Assembly: GCA_017514975.1 (NCBI GenBank)
Contig: JAFWIF010000035.1
Coordinates: 160,797 to 224,796, forward strand
Direction: 5' to 3'
DNA from: Candidatus Saccharimonadota bacterium
GTDB lineage: Bacteria > Patescibacteriota > Saccharimonadia > Saccharimonadales > Saccharimonadaceae
Length of the DNA: 64,000 nt
Shown: positions 35,586-43,213 of the stretch, in pieces
Numbering within the stretch: position 1 is the stretch's first letter
Layout: each line of letters begins with the position of its first letter
Notes under the pieces: generated by a model
Seen by the model: only the letters and a program-made list of their open reading frames with translations
Database searches by the model: none
What the model was told of the DNA's origin: nothing
Translations under genes and position numbers: made by a program

Positions 35586-35999
35586 ATGTTTGAATTAACA
35601 GAAGACTTTTTAGCAAAGGTTGGCCTGACCAATCTTCCCGAAAATCAAAAAGCGGACTTTTTAAGCTATGCCCAAGACCAACTCGAGGTACGCATCGGCG
35701 AAAAAATGAGCCACGCCCTCACCGAGTCTCAGCTCGACGAATTCGAAAAAATCATCGACAACGAACCCACCGTCATCCAATCTTGGCTCTCCTCGCTCGG
35801 CGACTATCGCAATGACGAAGTCTATGCGAAAATTCGCGCCGCACACGGTGCCGAAAATCCCGAAATGCTCAACGATTTCGTTACCGCAAAATGGCTCAAC
35901 AAAAATTGCCCACAATACACGCAAATCATCGAATCCTCTTTCAACGAATTAGTCTCAGAAATCTCCAGCCAAAAAGACGCCATTCTCGCTAACGCGTAA
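35586..35999 (+). CDS. DUF5663 domain protein
   Basis: 137 residues. The N-terminal part FELTEDFLAKVGLTNLPENQKADFL and QDQLEVRIGEKMSHALTESQLDEFEKII match the helical DUF5663 domain seen in CPR proteins. The rest is helical (AAHGAENPEMLNDFVTAKWL) and ends in charged residues. AGAGGAG precedes the ATG, and a TGC-TAAAAT -10 lies about 35 bases upstream (35546-35554). Divergent from infB. Function unknown. Confidence 0.75.
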   Translation: MFELTEDFLAKVGLTNLPENQKADFLSYAQDQLEVRIGEKMSHALTESQLDEFEKIIDNEPTVIQSWLSSLGDYRNDEVYAKIRAAHGAENPEMLNDFVTAKWLNKNCPQYTQIIESSFNELVSEISSQKDAILANA

Positions 36000-36073
36000 A
36001 CAGCTCTGCAATCACGCACGCACCAAGCTTGGGCAATAGATAAAAAAATAAGCCCAACAAGGCTATTCGTATT

Positions 36074-36150
36074 TGGTGATTCCGGCGGGATTCGAACCCG
36101 CGATTGCCTGGATGAGAACCAGGAGTCCTAGACCGCTAGACGACGGAACC
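36074..36150 (-). tRNA. tRNA-Glu (anticodon CTC)
   Basis: On the minus strand the 77-nt sequence folds as a standard tRNA: acceptor GGTTCCG/CGGAATC (one G-U), D-arm with GTCTAGCGGTCTAGGAC, anticodon loop TTCTCAT and T-arm with TTCGAAT. Encoded ACCA at the 3' end (36074-36077). It lies near gltX, its charging enzyme, but not adjacent. Confidence 0.95.
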
Positions 36151-36257
36151 ATATTTCATAGATTACAGCCTAGAGTAGCGCACTACGCCTGCTCCGACTC
36201 GATAATCCTACATCTAATTTAACAAATCTCCTCGCCTTTTGCAAATCCAAAAAACAT

Positions 36258-36265
36258 GATATAAT
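36258..36265 (+). promoter_or_regulatory. -10 element of the VanZ-like gene (leaderless)
   Basis: TATAAT at 36260-36265, seven bases before ATG 36272; no SD site. Confidence 0.6.
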
Positions 36266-36271
36266 AATATC

Positions 36272-36739
36272 ATGCAAATTATCCGGCAATATTGGCGAAT
36301 TGTTTTTCCAATCTTCTTTATATTACTAATCTGGTTTTTTTCGTCTCAAAATGGCGCCGATTCCGACACTCTCTCAATTGGACTCGCCACGAAGCTCGGC
36401 CTAACAAACGGCCTCATACGCAAACTCGCCCACGTGGTTCTCTTTAGCTGTCTCGGCTATTCCGTTGCAAGCTTTCTAAAAGGTCTCCATCCCGCAACAT
36501 TCCCGGATTATACGATGGTTATTTTTTGCGTTATCTTTACCGCCGTCTATGGAGCAATCGACGAAGTTCATCAACTCACCGTCTCCGGCCGTAGCGCCAA
36601 CTTCACCGATATCCTGATCGATTCCGTCGCAGGTTTATGGGGCGTTCTTCTCTATACCGCGATTTTCTGCTTTTTCCGACGCTGGAAGATTCGTCGCGCC
36701 CAACGCCTCGCCGCCACCCGCCACTCGACCGACGTCTAA
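36272..36739 (+). CDS. VanZ-like family membrane protein
   Basis: 155 residues, about four membrane helices. Family residues are visible: SSQNGADSDTLS after the first helix, RKLAHVVLFSCLGYS, IDEVHQLTVSGRSANFTDILIDSVAG (in pieces) and the GVL(L) exit. VanZ family members affect teicoplanin resistance in enterococci; here the role is unknown, perhaps envelope lipids. Leaderless promoter. Confidence 0.87.
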   Translation: MQIIRQYWRIVFPIFFILLIWFFSSQNGADSDTLSIGLATKLGLTNGLIRKLAHVVLFSCLGYSVASFLKGLHPATFPDYTMVIFCVIFTAVYGAIDEVHQLTVSGRSANFTDILIDSVAGLWGVLLYTAIFCFFRRWKIRRAQRLAATRHSTDV

Positions 36740-36777
36740 CCTTCCATTATATCACACTTTACATTTTTTGTCAAGTT

Positions 36778-36786
36778 TGCTAAACT
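36778..36786 (+). promoter_or_regulatory. Extended -10 of der (leaderless)
   Basis: TGC-TAAACT ends seven bases before ATG 36793; TTTACA at 36758-36763 is a 17-bp-spaced -35. Confidence 0.65.
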
Positions 36787-36792
36787 AATAGC

Positions 36793-38211
36793 ATGAGATT
36801 ACCAATCGTCGCTATCATCGGTCAAACTAACGCCGGCAAATCTAGCCTATTTAATCGCCTCGCGCGCAAACATCAGGCTATCGTTGCACGCGAGGCTGGC
36901 ACCACGCGCGACAGCGTAACTACTACGATCGACGACCGCTACCTCTTGGTCGATACGGCCGGCCTCAAAGACCCCTCTGACGCTTTCGAGGCGACTATTC
37001 AGGCGCAAATCGATGACGCGATTGACGCCGCCGATCTTATCTTGCTCGTCGTAGACGGCACCAAATACCCCAATCACGACGATTCTCTAATCGCCACAAA
37101 AGCCCTCCGCAGCAAAAAACCACTCCTTCTTATCCGCAACAAATCCGACCTCAAAGAGTTTCTCCCCGCATACGAATTCGCCCAGCTTGGCATCCGTGAC
37201 CATCTTGACGTTTCCGCCACGACTGGTTACGGATTCGACTCGCTACGCGCCAATCTCGACCGATTACTCCCCCACGCCCCCAGGTCATCCTCCCGCCACA
37301 AAGACGACACAACGCTCAAAATCGCCCTCGTCGGCCGCCCCAATGTCGGCAAGTCCAGCTTATTCAATACCCTTGGCAAAAAACAACAAGCCGTCGTTTC
37401 AAGCCGCGCCGGCACCACACGCGACGTCAACCGCATTACTCTCCGCTACAATAATCGCAATCTCGAGATTCTCGACACCGCCGGCCTCCGTCGTCCAGGA
37501 AAACGTGAAGTCGGCATCGAAAAATTCTCCGCCATCCGCACCCTCGCCGCCATCGAAGAGGCCGATGTATGCTGTCTTCTTGTTGATAGCACTGAGTTTC
37601 ACGTTAAGCTCGATCAAGCCATCGCCGGTCAAATCGTTGAAGCCGGGAAGGGAATTATCTTTATCGTCACCAAAACCGATTTACTATCAAGCCACGAACA
37701 AGAACAAGAACAAAACCAAAAGCAAGCACAAAACCACGAACGCAAACAACATCACGAGCAAGAACAGGAATCCCCCCAATCACAAAACCAAGACCACGCC
37801 ACTCCAAAAGACGCCACCGATCAAATCCTCCGCCGCATGCGCCACGATTTCGATTTCATTCCTTATGCTCCCGTCATCCTAACTAGTAGCTTAACCGGCA
37901 AAAACGTGACTAAAATTTTCGAACTCGCCACCACAATCGACCAAAACCGCCACCAAGAAATCAAGACCTCCGACTTAAACAAAATCCTCATGTCCGCCGT
38001 CGCCGCTCATCCCCCCGCCGGCCTCAAAAACACCCACCCCAAACTCCGCTATATCGTCCAAACCGACACTTGCCCACCATGGTTCGTCGTTTACGGCAGC
38101 AATCTCAGCCTCCTCCACTGGAGCTACAAACGCTACCTCGAACGCCGCCTCCGCGAAGTCTTCCCCTTCAACGGCACCCCCATTTTCTTCTCTTTCAGAA
38201 ATCGCGACTAA
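36793..38211 (+). CDS. der: Ribosome biogenesis GTPase Der (EngA)
   Basis: Two tandem GTPase domains: first GQTNAGKSSLF (10-20), DTAGL (54-58), NKSDL (116-120); second GRPNVGKSSLF (181-191), DTAGLRR (228-234), TKTD (293-296). A KH-like C-terminal domain ends in FSFRNRD. Unusual: a low-complexity insert rich in Gln, His and Glu (about residues 299-338, nucleotides about 37687-37806) sits directly after the second NKXD-type motif. The second domain's base-recognition Asn is Thr (TKTD). 472 residues. Leaderless promoter. Confidence 0.95.
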   Translation: MRLPIVAIIGQTNAGKSSLFNRLARKHQAIVAREAGTTRDSVTTTIDDRYLLVDTAGLKDPSDAFEATIQAQIDDAIDAADLILLVVDGTKYPNHDDSLIATKALRSKKPLLLIRNKSDLKEFLPAYEFAQLGIRDHLDVSATTGYGFDSLRANLDRLLPHAPRSSSRHKDDTTLKIALVGRPNVGKSSLFNTLGKKQQAVVSSRAGTTRDVNRITLRYNNRNLEILDTAGLRRPGKREVGIEKFSAIRTLAAIEEADVCCLLVDSTEFHVKLDQAIAGQIVEAGKGIIFIVTKTDLLSSHEQEQEQNQKQAQNHERKQHHEQEQESPQSQNQDHATPKDATDQILRRMRHDFDFIPYAPVILTSSLTGKNVTKIFELATTIDQNRHQEIKTSDLNKILMSAVAAHPPAGLKNTHPKLRYIVQTDTCPPWFVVYGSNLSLLHWSYKRYLERRLREVFPFNGTPIFFSFRNRD

Positions 38212-38238
38212 AAAACGCCCCACATTTCTGTCGGGCGC
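38207..38238 (-). terminator. Intrinsic terminator for the PIN-PhoH gene
   Basis: On the minus strand CGCCC..ACA pairs with TGT..GGGCG around GAAA, followed by TTTTTT. It overlaps the end of the convergent der gene. Confidence 0.65.
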
Positions 38239-38334
38239 AATTATTCAACTAGCGTAGAAAATTACCAATCTAGCCAAAACTTTCTCAAAACTCAATAAAT
38301 CAGTCGGCAAAAATCGTCAACAGCTCAACAGAAA

Positions 38335-39864
38335 TCAACCATCAAATGCCTCCGCAATTACCTTCGCCGCATCCGACCTTGTGATTTCATCTCGATCCAT
38401 CTTGATTACTGCCGCATATTTATTGCCTGCCAACTTCGAAGCCGCATACGAAAGCCCATTACTGTTATGGTTGATATGCCTATTCGTTCTCTGTAACGGG
38501 TCACCCATCACGATAATCTTCGAGCCGTCACCCGTCCGCTTCATTAGCTGCTGCGCCTGAAAACGCTCCGTATCTTGGAATTCATCATAAATAATCCAAG
38601 AATTCGCTATCGAACGTCCTCCCATATTTATAATCGGCACAAAGCTAAAATACTTCTCGAGTAGCTCATTGATTTCTTTATCAATCTGAGCGCGCCCTTT
38701 TTCGAAGCCGCCTTGTTCCTTATTATTCTGCGCCTTTAAATATGCGCGAATATTGTCAACAATCGGCATCGCTTTTGCAATCGTCTTCTCGCGCTCGCTT
38801 CCAGGCAAAAATCCGATTTCATCTCCAAGTTTCGCGTCACGCGGACAAACAAATATTTGCTCAAAGCGCGCCCGTTTTCCTGTCGCAAGATGTAGTCCTA
38901 TCGAAGTCGCAAGAAATGTCTTACCCGTACCAAAAACCGACGGACAAATCACAATTGGTATTTCATCAACCGGCGCCAAAAGCGCCTCCATAAACATCGC
39001 TTGCCCCGCCGTCCACGGCTTGATAAAACGTGGCGCATTGTCAATATAGTGCAATTTCTGAATACAAGGCCGATCGTCTCCCTTCACGAAAGGCTCAAAT
39101 CTGCCAACAAAGGCCCCAACCGCTGGATACTGCCGCCTTGTAACCTCATCGACTATGAATTCAACAAATTCATTGCATCGCAACGGCGCCTCATTAGGGT
39201 AATGCTCTTGCCAATCTTCAATCGTAATATATCCCTTATGCCGCCAATTTGAAATATCCGCTTCATCCATCACGACTTTTCGTCGTCCCGTATAAACCGT
39301 ATCGTTAATATGCGCAACATCAAATCCGCTAAGATACGCCTTTGCGCTAACATTATCATCGCCCGTCATTATCGCCAGCTTTTGCTTCGGATAACGCTCT
39401 GCATAGGCCTTCGCCGTAGCAATCGTGTGCTGAGATGTACTTCCACTCGCATCGTCGCGCAACTTCACGTCTAGTTCGTTCATGCGCACAATCCGAATCT
39501 CCATCCCGTTCTCACACAAAAACTTATCCTCGACTTCGTCATGCAAGGTCTTTAAAATTTCAACCAATCTCCCCGTCAAAACCTTCGTTGCTTCTCCGCG
39601 ACTACTTTGCTCGTCTTGCAGGCGCGATATTTTCCCGATGTAAAACTCAGGAATTAGGAGCAAATCCGCTTTCCGCTTCGTCGATGCACTCGGCGATAAG
39701 ATATTCGGATCACCAATCAGCACATCAAGCGCCGGCACGATTATCTCATGATACCGCGGACGCCTTTTCTCGCCCCTCCTCTCGCCAGGAAAAAAACCAT
39801 TTTCCGCATTCCTGCGCCGAAACGAAGCTTGACTATTCTTTTTGTACCCATTCTTCTTACTCAT
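38335..39864 (-). CDS. PIN-PhoH family ATPase (PhoH2-like)
   Basis: N-terminal PIN-like domain (about 35-190; PALDVLIGDPNIL, LLLIPEFYIGKISRLQDE, MTGDDNVSAKAYLSGFDV, VYTGRRKV) fused to a C-terminal PhoH helicase-like ATPase. The latter has Walker A PSVFGTGKTFLA and Walker B SWIIYDEFQDTERF, then MGDPLQ. PhoH2 proteins elsewhere unwind and cut RNA. The PIN sequence lacks the usual DTNVLL Asn position, so nuclease activity is uncertain. The frame is open to 39894, but GAGGAGG just before ATG 39864 fixes the start. Confidence 0.88.
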   Translation of the reverse strand: MSKKNGYKKNSQASFRRRNAENGFFPGERRGEKRRPRYHEIIVPALDVLIGDPNILSPSASTKRKADLLLIPEFYIGKISRLQDEQSSRGEATKVLTGRLVEILKTLHDEVEDKFLCENGMEIRIVRMNELDVKLRDDASGSTSQHTIATAKAYAERYPKQKLAIMTGDDNVSAKAYLSGFDVAHINDTVYTGRRKVVMDEADISNWRHKGYITIEDWQEHYPNEAPLRCNEFVEFIVDEVTRRQYPAVGAFVGRFEPFVKGDDRPCIQKLHYIDNAPRFIKPWTAGQAMFMEALLAPVDEIPIVICPSVFGTGKTFLATSIGLHLATGKRARFEQIFVCPRDAKLGDEIGFLPGSEREKTIAKAMPIVDNIRAYLKAQNNKEQGGFEKGRAQIDKEINELLEKYFSFVPIINMGGRSIANSWIIYDEFQDTERFQAQQLMKRTGDGSKIIVMGDPLQRTNRHINHNSNGLSYAASKLAGNKYAAVIKMDRDEITRSDAAKVIAEAFDG

Positions 39865-40001
39865 CTGAAACCTCCTCAAAAAAAACACAGCCAATTTTTC
39901 TACGCATTGTCAAGTTGCAAACAAGACCAAAATCCCGCCTTGTTAAAACATATTATAACATATTTTCATCAAATCTGCCCACCATCTTGTCAAGAATCCT
40001 G

Positions 40002-40007
40002 TATAAT
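40002..40007 (+). promoter_or_regulatory. -10 element of pth (leaderless)
   Basis: TATAAT seven bases before ATG 40014, with no SD. A divergent minus-strand TGT-TATAAT (ATTATA at 39952-39957) serves the PhoH gene. Confidence 0.65.
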
Positions 40008-40013
40008 ACAATT

Positions 40014-40553
40014 ATGTCAACCAAAACTTCCATGCAAGTTATCGTCGGTCTTGGCAACCCGGGCCAAAATTACAATTTCACACGCCACAACTTTGGCTTC
40101 CTCGCCCTCGATTTTCACGCCAAGCTTAATCAATTCACTTTCAAAGACCACTCCAAATTCCACGCCCAAATCCACCACGACTCGACCATCAATCGCCTCT
40201 ATGTCAAACCCCAGACCTTCTATAATGAAATTGGTCAAACTCTCTCCGCCATTCGTTCTTTCTATAAAATATCGCCATCCGATTTCCTCATCATCTGCGA
40301 CGATTTCGACCTCGACTTTGGCCAAATCCGCTTTCGCGAAAAGGGTAGCGCAGGTGGCAACAACGGCCTAAAATCCGCCATCAAACACCTCGGCACCGAA
40401 TCTTTCCCTCGCCTTCGTCTCGGCACCAACAATCCTAGCTATCGCCAAAAACTCGGCGACGTCGATTTCGTTCTCTCGAAATTCACGCCTGACGAACGCG
40501 ACCGCCTCCCCGACCTCTTGAGCCAAGTCCACGTCTTTCTCGAAGAATATTGA
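40014..40553 (+). CDS. pth: Peptidyl-tRNA hydrolase
   Basis: Recycles peptidyl-tRNAs. The 179-residue product has VIVGLGNPGQNYNFTRHNFGF (in pieces; catalytic His in TRHN), KPQTFYNEIGQTLS with the conserved Asn, ICDDFDLDFGQIRFREKGSAGGNNGLKSAI (in pieces) and FPRLRLG. The open frame extends upstream to 39435 through the PhoH gene on the other strand, but that is a shadow; ATG 40014 follows a -10 element at leaderless spacing. Confidence 0.94.
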   Translation: MSTKTSMQVIVGLGNPGQNYNFTRHNFGFLALDFHAKLNQFTFKDHSKFHAQIHHDSTINRLYVKPQTFYNEIGQTLSAIRSFYKISPSDFLIICDDFDLDFGQIRFREKGSAGGNNGLKSAIKHLGTESFPRLRLGTNNPSYRQKLGDVDFVLSKFTPDERDRLPDLLSQVHVFLEEY

Positions 40554-40817
40554 TTCGCCCCGTAGGCTCCAGATTGACTAACCAGCACACTCAAAGACAC
40601 ATACTTCTCAACCTTGCCACTCCACCATTTTTCCATTATTTTCATTGCAAAGATCAAAAAATATCGGAAAAATGCCCATTTTCTACCAATTTTTGCCATT
40701 TTTATACAACATTTTACAAAAATAACAATAAGCGCAATCACCTCTGTAAAAAACCTCAATAATCTGTAAAAAATCCAAAAAATTCTATTGATTTAGCATA
40801 AAAAAGTGAAAAAAGTA
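40554..40817. other. Gene-free A/T-rich stretch
   Basis: Between pth and the ncRNA promoter I see no supported gene, only A/T-rich sequence with a short direct repeat (TCTGTAAAAAA, twice near 40743-40770). Small frames here are not supported by ribosome sites. Confidence 0.5.
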
Positions 40818-40846
40818 TTGACCAAAAAGCAAATCCGTGCTATACT
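40818..40846 (+). promoter_or_regulatory. Strong promoter of the structured RNA
   Basis: TTGACC (40818-40823), 17-bp spacer, TATACT (40841-40846) preceded by TGC. The predicted transcription start is about 40853. Confidence 0.82.
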
Positions 40847-40852
40847 AAAAAC

Positions 40853-41153
40853 AGTTTTAGCCATCCCCAGGCTAAAAACCGCACATAAATAACCTATAAC
40901 TAGCGTTAAATCTTCAGATTTAACAACAGTTGCGTGCTTTTGAAATCCTTTCGGCCTGCAAACTTCTTCTATTTTGTTTGCAGTGAAAAGTATTACCTCC
41001 ACTTAGAAAGATTGTTTCAAAAGCTAGCAACCCCTTTAACCGGCGGGCCCCGATTTGTGAGGTGGGTCACGCTTCCGGAGTATCCGGTTCCTAGGAGGTG
41101 TGTTAAAGGGTCAAATAGCCCCAGGTGATGCCCACCCTTACCTGGGGCTTTTT
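40853..41153 (+). ncRNA. Independent ~300-nt structured RNA of unknown family
   Basis: Promoter before it, terminator at its end, no plausible reading frame. Paired elements visible: TTTTAGCC/GGCTAAAA (40855-40877); GTTAAATCT/AGATTTAAC (40905-40924), flanked by GCAC/GTGC; CTTTTGAAA (40937-40945) with TTTCAAAAG (41015-41023), enclosing CTGCAAAC/GTTTGCAG (40956-40983). Then CCCTTTAAC (41032-41040) with GTTAAAGGG (41102-41110), enclosing GTGA/TCAC and CCGGA/TCCGG; last the terminator stem AGCCCCAGG/CCTGGGGCT (41117-41149). It lacks the landmark sequences of RNase P RNA, tmRNA and SRP RNA that I know, and no T-box or common riboswitch core is evident. Confidence 0.75.
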
Positions 41154-41264
41154 GACGTCTATCGTACTACGAGACGCTTCTTTACCAAGTCTAATTCACG
41201 CAATATCTCTGCCTCACGAGCGTCAAAAGGTTCATTGTTGTCTCGAAGTTGCTCTTCATGATAG

Positions 41265-41270
41265 TATAAT
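41265..41270 (+). promoter_or_regulatory. -10 element before the gene at 41280
   Basis: TATAAT ends 10 bases before ATG 41280; no SD fits, so a near-leaderless mRNA is likely. Confidence 0.5.
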
Positions 41271-41279
41271 ATAAACAGT

Positions 41280-42365
41280 ATGCATAATCCTGAAGGAATG
41301 ACCGGTCAATATGAGCTGACAAGCAACATCGAGTCATTTCCGCCCGAAGGCACGTCGTGGCAAAATCCAGGTGAGTTTCCTAGTTTTAGAGGAGAAGATT
41401 TATCTTTGAAAACAGATAAGGATACCAAAATAACTAATAGAGAGGCAGCCAGATCGGAGACAGAAAAACAATACCAGAGTGAATTGACTAGAGCATACGA
41501 AATCGATAAGGAAGACGTGATAAAATTCTCTGTCGAAACTGATGACAAGACAATTGACGGATATGAATTTGTTGGCGCGGACTTTAAAATGCTCGTTTCC
41601 GTTATTGGGGCAGTAGGGCAGCATCTTGGTCTTCATTCGCGGGGTATTGATTTAGAGAAGTGGAAGAATGCGGATAGGGAGTATATATCCACCTCTCTAA
41701 TTTCGGACGGAAAAATGAGTTTATTTGATAAAAATGGACTAATCTTTGGGTTTAATCAGCTCAAAGATGGCGACTTCCTAAGTGCAGCTCCAATCGATCA
41801 TGGGGTCTTAATCGATATTGGAAACATGGAGCGTTATGAAGATGACATCATGAGTCCAGATACTTTATTAAAAGAAACTGACACTAAAGATAGTTTAACT
41901 CCTTGGAATGAGGTAAGACTTAATGGTAAAACTATGCCCGACTCAATAATAACTTTTGGAGATTCGCAGGATACAATAAGCGATGAGGCTAAGAAGGCGG
42001 CAGAATTCTTTGGAGTGCCGATTTATTTGATTCGGACAGATATTTATGGCGAGCCCACAGATAGACGTGACGATAGAAATCTTTCTGACGATGTGAAGGA
42101 ATTCTGGAAAAACTATAAAAATCATGCGCCAGAATCAGTGAAAAAAGAGAAAGATGCTCTTCTCGAAGAAGTAAAATCTTTCTTTGAGACGGGAGAAGCT
42201 GGAGAACGAATCATAAAGTACTTAGGTAATTACGGAAACGAATTGCAAGCTGCAAAAGAAAAAAGCTCTACTAGTGAAGAATTCGTCAAAAATCTTATGA
42301 CTACATTAGGTCAAGATAAAATAGCAGCACTAAAAAAGCAAATCGAAGAATATTTAGGAATTTAA
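41280..42365 (+). CDS. Unknown island protein with STS-containing domain, 361 aa
   Basis: No named family. An N-terminal motif FPPEGTSWQNPGEFPSF (about 20-36) is nearly repeated in the 790-aa protein at 43206 (FSAEGVSWTNPGKFPAF). A domain at about 91-253 (ADFKMLVSVIGA; YISTSLIS; LIFGFN; WNEVRL; PDSIITFGDS; FFGVPIYLI) aligns with about 304-505 of that protein. The STS strand followed by a conserved Glu (E211) resembles ADP-ribosyltransferase folds, which is only a hypothesis. The C-terminus (about 270-361) is helical and charged. No signal peptide. Codons are A/T-rich compared with core genes. Confidence 0.75.
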   Translation: MHNPEGMTGQYELTSNIESFPPEGTSWQNPGEFPSFRGEDLSLKTDKDTKITNREAARSETEKQYQSELTRAYEIDKEDVIKFSVETDDKTIDGYEFVGADFKMLVSVIGAVGQHLGLHSRGIDLEKWKNADREYISTSLISDGKMSLFDKNGLIFGFNQLKDGDFLSAAPIDHGVLIDIGNMERYEDDIMSPDTLLKETDTKDSLTPWNEVRLNGKTMPDSIITFGDSQDTISDEAKKAAEFFGVPIYLIRTDIYGEPTDRRDDRNLSDDVKEFWKNYKNHAPESVKKEKDALLEEVKSFFETGEAGERIIKYLGNYGNELQAAKEKSSTSEEFVKNLMTTLGQDKIAALKKQIEEYLGI

Positions 42366-42540
42366 CCGCTAAAATTATATAGGTCGATTGTAATTTTTAA
42401 CGTGTTTTTATTGCAAAAATCGCATAAAAACCTAGATGGCTTGAATGAGATTTGGGACAAAAGCCTAAAAGAAAAAAGAGCTGGGTAGAACTATATTTGG
42501 ACACGATGATAATGGCAGTGCAACAAAAGCTTAGCATTTA

Positions 42541-42549
42541 TGCTATAAT
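42541..42549 (+). promoter_or_regulatory. Extended -10 before the Nudix locus
   Basis: TGC-TATAAT, then a hairpin (CTACC/GGTAG around 42576-42591 inside AGTCT/AGACT) and GTGAGGT before ATG 42613. Confidence 0.65.
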
Positions 42550-42612
42550 TTAAATTCTGTCGCAAGTCTACCCTTGATAAGGTAGGGCGAGACTACAAGT
42601 GAGGTAAAAGAT

Positions 42613-42723
42613 ATGAACCAGAGTGCTAAAATAACATTCCCGCCAGGTGCGAATAAATATGAAAGAGATATAGAGTGGAGCAATCTTGGCGAGATCTCAG
42701 ATTCGAATTTCGGTTTTTTTTGA
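42613..42723 (+). pseudogene. 5' part of the Nudix gene, out of frame
   Basis: ATG 42613 has a proper ribosome site (GAGGT) and promoter and encodes 36 residues (MNQSAKITFPPGANKYERD..) ending at TGA 42721. The stop lies in a run of eight T (42714-42721). Removing one T would join this frame to FDLVEKPNCTRYNVRV of the Nudix frame. So the intact gene is probably 42613-43213. Confidence 0.65.
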
Positions 42724-43213
42724 TTTAGTTGAGAAGCCTAATTGCACTAGATATAATGTCAGAGTTTTGCTATTTGATAAAAACGGAAAAATTTGCGTAA
42801 TAAAGTCGGCTAAGTATGGTTATATTCAAATACCCGGTGGCGGCATAGAGAGCGACGAGAGTTTAGAACAAGCATTAAGGCGAGAAACTAGAGAAGAAAC
42901 TGGTTTTGAAATTAGGGAGATAGAGCCATTAGGATATTTTTGCGAGAATAGAGAGAGTGCTCGTAACGCACATAATTGGAGAAAAAGTATCACTTTCGCT
43001 TTTATCGCAAAAACAGAAAAGGAAGTTGGAACCGATTATACCGATGATGAGATTGCTGAAGGTTTTGAGCCAGTATGGATAAAAGTAAATGAATCGTTCA
43101 ACATATTCAGCCATGCTGATGGCAAAATAGCAAGTTATAGTGGCAATTTTTCTAATCGCCGAGATTTAACTATCGTAAAATCGTTAATAAGCCAAAAGGC
43201 TCGCAATGAATAA
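42686..43213 (+). CDS. Nudix hydrolase (5' end frameshifted)
   Basis: Hydrolase of nucleoside diphosphates linked to another moiety. Nudix box GGGIESDESLEQALRRETREETGF matches GX5EX7REUXEEXGU. VRVLLFDKNGKICVIKS precedes it and WIKVNESFNIFSHADGK follows. Substrate unknown. As an open frame it starts at ATG 42686, which has no SD; the proper start is probably 42613 in another frame, separated by a T8 tract. It overlaps the 790-aa gene by 8 bases. Confidence 0.75.
   Translation: MARSQIRISVFFDLVEKPNCTRYNVRVLLFDKNGKICVIKSAKYGYIQIPGGGIESDESLEQALRRETREETGFEIREIEPLGYFCENRESARNAHNWRKSITFAFIAKTEKEVGTDYTDDEIAEGFEPVWIKVNESFNIFSHADGKIASYSGNFSNRRDLTIVKSLISQKARNE

Noticed and set aside
39435..40013. Long open frame before pth (372 aa in total)
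   Set aside because: It is antisense to the PhoH gene and lacks a start signal; pth starts at 40014 at leaderless spacing from TATAAT.
40853..41153. tmRNA, RNase P RNA, SRP RNA or T-box
   Set aside because: The TTCGA T-loop with a CCA end, the GAAAGTCC-type core, the SRP GGTCCGG tetraloop region and a convincing T-box motif with a downstream synthetase or transporter gene are all absent.
41160..42690. Left attachment site matching tRNA-Ala
   Set aside because: I found only an 8-bp match (GTGGAGCA near 42673) to the tRNA 3' end, too short to support an att site.
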